This document shows, one piece after another, positions 60,202 to 64,000 of a DNA stretch of 64,000 nucleotides. Both the position numbers and the translations under genes were made by a program. Origin of the DNA: Mugil cephalus (taxonomy: Eukaryota; Chordata; Actinopteri; Mugiliformes; Mugilidae); assembly GCF_022458985.1 (NCBI RefSeq), contig NC_061789.1:7110357-7174356 (forward strand), written 5' to 3'. The notes under the pieces were generated by a model. That model had not been told where the DNA came from and searched no databases. It saw only the letters and a program-made list of their open reading frames with translations. Position 1 is the first letter of the stretch; each line of letters opens with the position of its first letter.

Positions 60202-60944
60202 AACTGAGTGTGCAGGTCTGGAGTGAGCTCATGCACGCATGCAGCCTTTTGTACGTCGGCTGGAACGTTCTGTTCCACTTATTTAGAAGAAGAACATCTT
60301 TATTTAATGCAGCTTCCATTCAAATAGGGTCAGAACACCAGATCTAGACATGCATCTCCCACACGGAGAATTGAACATCTGTCGCTGAGCCGAGCACGAT
60401 TTCTCCACGATCTGACAGAAAATGACTGAAAGAGATGGCCTCGAATCTGGGTTGGGCGTCAGAAGCCTCGTGACCCGCAGAGTTTTGATGTTGCTTCGCT
60501 GCTAGTTTGTGTTGTTTCAGTGCATGTAACATACGGGATTTAACTTGCCAAATTGATTGAATTAATGGAACTATGGAGAAAACGGGCTTATCTTGCATTC
60601 CTCTATTATTGCTACATACGAAACAGTTTCTACTTGAGGTGGGATACGTTCAGTCCTTGTCTTGATCTGTGCTCTGTTGTTTGTTGTTGAAATGTCCAAA
60701 TGTTCAAAATTGTGTGTTGTTTTTTGTTGTTTTTTTTTTTTTTTTTTCCATCTGTTGCCATCATGCAACCCAAATTGGAGACTAAAAGCTGGGGTGATTT
60801 GTGCCGTGCTAATAGTGCTGATGTTGGCACACTAGCACCACAAACGACCACCCCTGCCCCTGGTGTCTGTTTCCCCTTTCATTTCCACGACTGTGTCAAA
60901 AATAACATGCATCGAAGAGCCACACACGTGACTAAAGTTACCCG

Positions 60945-61195
60945 GGCAAATAATGCAAATGTTTTAAGAAAACTGCTTGTTCAGCGTTATTGCTAGCTAC
61001 AGGCTAGGGCGTGTCCCCACCCTAGCCTGTAGCGATTACTCTGCGGGTCAAGTGGAGTGCTATTTGTCAAAAGTATTACACAGTTGTCATCTGCCTTCTC
61101 CGTCATGCTGATCAGTGTCTTTATCAAGTGAAGCTCTTGATGGGGGTCTCCACCAGACCTCTGTCTAAGTGAAGGATGAAACCTTTGAGCATTGT
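60945..61195 (+). repeat. Interspersed repeat, copy 1 (about 250 bp)
   Basis: Shared blocks with 63770-64000 include 'gcaaatgtttt.ag.aaact', 'ctgcttgttca', 'taccc..gcctg', 'tgtgggtcaa', then 'agacctctgtc.aagtgaagg' near the end. It also contains a palindrome, 'tagctacaggctagggc' facing 'ccctagcctgtagcga', at about 60994-61034. Confidence 0.6.
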
Positions 61196-61587
61196 ACGGC
61201 ACTATGAGGCTTCCTCAGGGCTTCCACGTAATCTTCTTACACTGCAATACATCCTCATACCTCTCGCCATATCCTCTTGCAAGTCTAATGCAGCAGCGGC
61301 CTCAGACCGTCTCAGTTGGATTGCTTCATACCTTCCCCGGTGCAAAAAATAAATACTACCATTGCTATGGATGGCTATTTATCCAGCCATGGTAAGTGGA
61401 GTATGTGCTAATGTCTTCTCGGCAAAAGGTGGATTCAGATTTTGTTTAATACTTAAATTAAGCTGGAATAGCCGAGTCCGGTTGCTTTTCTTTGGTGTCT
61501 TTGACTGAGAGCCTTCACAGACAGAACCTGGAATACTTGCAGTGCTTCAAGTGTTTTGCCAAAAAGTGGCTTTCCTACACATCAAGC

Positions 61588-61870
61588 AGACAGGGTAATT
61601 AGCATACAACATTAAAGCCACCTGTCGAGCATATTGACGCTCTGAGAGTCTCCTACGACGTTTAGCACCAGGATGTTAGAAACAAATCTTTTGGGTCCTG
61701 TCGGTAGCAGCGTTAGCGCCTCAGTGGAGTGGCCTTTTTCCGTTGCATCCTGCAAATTCTTGATTGGACTGGGATCTGGGGAGGTTGGAGGCTGGGTCCT
61801 TCGGGCCTGCATCGTGTTCCTCAGGCCGTGGGGAAGCGCCTTCGTCGGGGGATCTGTTGTCTTGTAGCGA
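61588..61870 (-). pseudogene. Tc1-like transposase C-terminal fragment
   Basis: The minus strand reads QPPTSPDPSPIKNLQD, matching the Tc1 motif PPxSPDLNPIENLW. The catalytic Glu of NPIE is Lys here. It is followed by the family's 3' end, with 'ctcgacaggtggctttaatg'. It is a dead relic. Confidence 0.6.
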
Positions 61871-62725
61871 CATTATCAATATTATTCACTCCCCCTGTCA
61901 AAAGTTAAAACTTTGCGGCCGATCCGCATGTTTGCCTCGTCGGCTCTGCTGCGTTCACCAGTCACTCGCTAATCATGCCGGCTGTTTAATGCCGAGCAGG
62001 TAGAGTGAAGTGGCTTCTGAAAACGAGGTTAATGACATTAGTGTAATAGCGGAAAATGCTCTCAGTAAAACCTCAGTACAAGATAAAAGGTTGCGTAGGT
62101 TTGACGGGAACTGCAGGGTAATGAATCTGTCAACTGCTTCACATTTCAATGTTGATTAAGATTGGGAAGCAAGATTACTGCCACTTTAGATGTAAATGTT
62201 TTGATGTGACCGTACAATCTAGTATGAAAAATTGAAAATACTAAAAAAAATATTAAAAAAGCATTAATATTGATGGACCGGGTGGCTGATAGACTTGACA
62301 ATTGTATATCCATCTGTCACTAGAGATATCTCCCACTCTCTTAATCAAATTAGTTAGAAGCTCAAGGAAATTTTACGCCCTGTCTGTGTGTTTCCACCCC
62401 TTTGCCCAAAGGGGGCAAACTTTTATGTCTTCATCAAGCTGTCATGTGCGGCACGCCAAACGCAACTCATCAGGTTGCGGGCAAATTAATCTTGACTTAA
62501 TCATCCCACTGTTCTTTGTGCTACTCTGAGCCAGAGGTAGTTCGGCATCAGCCATGAGTGACGGCATATTTCCTGTTACAGAGGTCTGTTTCCTTCCTTT
62601 TTCTCCTTCCATCTTCCAACCCATTGCAGAAGCGCCTCTCGAGGGGCCACGTACGGCTCAGAGAAATATGATAAAAGACACAACAAAAAAGAACCCTACC
62701 CAGAAGGCTTTAAAAAAAAAAAAAA

Positions 62726-62985
62726 GAGGCAACTAGACTTGTAGTGTTTTTTGAGAAGATGTCTCGCCACTCATGCAAGTAGCTTGTAGGTAGGTGGGAA
62801 GTTGAGCTTTAAATAGGAACAGATTCTGGTCGTTAACAGAAACTGGTCAAGCAAGTTTCTGATGGGTTATGGCGACATATGTTCCTATTTAAACCTCAAC
62901 TTCCCACTAGTCCCTTACGACTGAAGAGGCGAAACGTCTTTTCTCAGAAACGACCTGGATGACCGAGACCCTTCACAGGAAAAAA
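62726..62985. mobile_element. Foldback element (about 250 bp)
   Basis: Inner arms 'gggaagttgagctttaaata' (about 62799-62818) and 'tatttaaacctcaacttccc' (about 62887-62906) are inverted. The outer arms are also inverted: 'gagaagatgtctcgccactc' against 'aggcgaaacgtcttttctca'. The left end carries 'ggcaactagacttgtagtg', linking it to 32975 and 53120-53830. Confidence 0.6.
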
Positions 62986-63769
62986 AAAAAAAAAAAGAAA
63001 AGAAACCTGCTTCATAATACTCCTTCCGATGGATCTGAGAGCAGTATGCAGCACGCTCAGGTTGACTCTCTGTCCTGTGGAGAAAGGAACCGAGAAAGGA
63101 ACCGGCGTCAGGAGTGGCCACAACAGGAAGTGTTCTAGGGATTACATGAAAAGGACTCCCCGCTCAGAATGAATTTGTGCAGAGAGGACTATCATTGCGC
63201 TGTGCAGCTCACATTGTTGTCAATATGGGAGATTGCGACTGTGAGATCGAGATAGAAGGAGATGGATGTAAGCTAGGTATTTCTCCAGATGTGGATTCGC
63301 ATTGCTGGAGGCACGGCCACATCTTCTCCTGCGCTGAGCTGCAGCTAATGGATTTTGTTCCGTATTGAACATTAATAGTGATGTGATTTTTCTTTTTCCA
63401 TTTTGTCATAATTGGGTAACTTCCAGTTCACAATCTTGGTCATATTTTGTACTTAATCTTGACTGTTCCCTGTCTCTTTCTTTGTAGAGATAAGCAAAAC
63501 AATCATCATTTGACAAGATATTTTTAACTGCAATATATTAAATAATTGAGTCAACTGAATGAAATCCATTTGGGCATTCTTTATTGAAAGAGAAACTTGA
63601 GCTTTCTCAGTTGTCTTGCTTGCAAAGCTTATGCACTGCCTTTTTGTGTCAATAGGGCTTGGTCATTGAAGTGGGCCTTTGAAGTGGTCTGCTGATAGGC
63701 TCAGCATACGACTAGAACAAAGAAACAAAAAGCATACATTAAATAATGCTGCATGTTGGTTAGAAGAAG

Positions 63770-64000
63770 CCCTGTAAATATTGCAAATGTTTTGAGGAAA
63801 CTGCTTGTTCAAGTATCCAAACCCTAGCCTCGGGCTATTACTTTGTGGGTCAAACAAATGTTATGTGTCAAGACTGTTCACCTACACTTTTGTACCCACT
63901 GAGCTTAGTTGTATTTTCCACTTAAAACTCTAAAAAGAAGATGTCCAGCAGACCTCTGTCCAAGTGAAGGGTAAAACTTTTGAGCGGCATAAGACACCCA
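63770..64000 (+). repeat. Interspersed repeat, copy 2, running off the window
   Basis: This matches 60945-61195 in the same order and reaches the 'cagacctctgtccaagtgaa' block at the very end, so the copy may continue past 64000. Confidence 0.6.

Overview
This window is vertebrate nuclear DNA from a ray-finned (teleost) fish, probably a percomorph. Three intron-containing genes match vertebrate proteins end to end. Most introns have GT..AG borders. The intergenic and intronic DNA is full of decayed Tc1/mariner, hAT, piggyBac-like, THAP-domain and LINE pieces of the kind common in teleost genomes, plus many microsatellites. No prokaryotic, organellar or viral gene and no CRISPR array was seen. 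Gene names come from remembered family sequences, because no search could be run.

Layout. (1) 594-2443, minus strand: complete RPAIN (RPA-interacting protein, 7 coding exons, 227 aa), with a poly(A) signal just past the stop and a promoter carrying ETS-, NRF1- and ZNF143-like motifs. (2) 2.6-4.2 kb: intergenic, with a LINE-like tail. (3) About 4.2-7.2 kb, plus strand: CDK5R1 (p35 activator of CDK5), with a probable non-coding 5' exon, a 1.1-kb 5'UTR intron, and a coding region split by an 81-bp intron. (4) 7.2-14.0 kb: probable CDK5R1 3'UTR and intergenic DNA with microsatellites, a tandem duplication of about 0.5 kb and a dead Tc1-like transposon. (5) 14145-51809, plus strand: complete NSF in 20 coding exons (744 aa, the same length as human NSF). 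A 21.3-kb first intron separates a 4-codon exon 1 from the rest and holds most of the nested repeats. (6) 53-64 kb: downstream DNA with a CpG-rich patch that may be an unidentified first exon (about 55.26-55.55 kb), hAT and Tc1 transposase relics, a foldback element and other repeats. No conserved coding exon was found there.

The three proteins have separate jobs: RPAIN carries replication protein A into the nucleus, p35 activates CDK5 in neurons, and NSF takes SNARE complexes apart. p35 and NSF are both important in neurons, but nothing here shows co-regulation. I found no wholly new gene system. The most notable items are the coding intron in CDK5R1 with an in-frame stop if retained, the alternative NSF C-terminus, a repeat shared between NSF introns 4 and 6 that runs up to the exon 7 splice acceptor, and a three-layer nested transposon at 18.7-19.9 kb.
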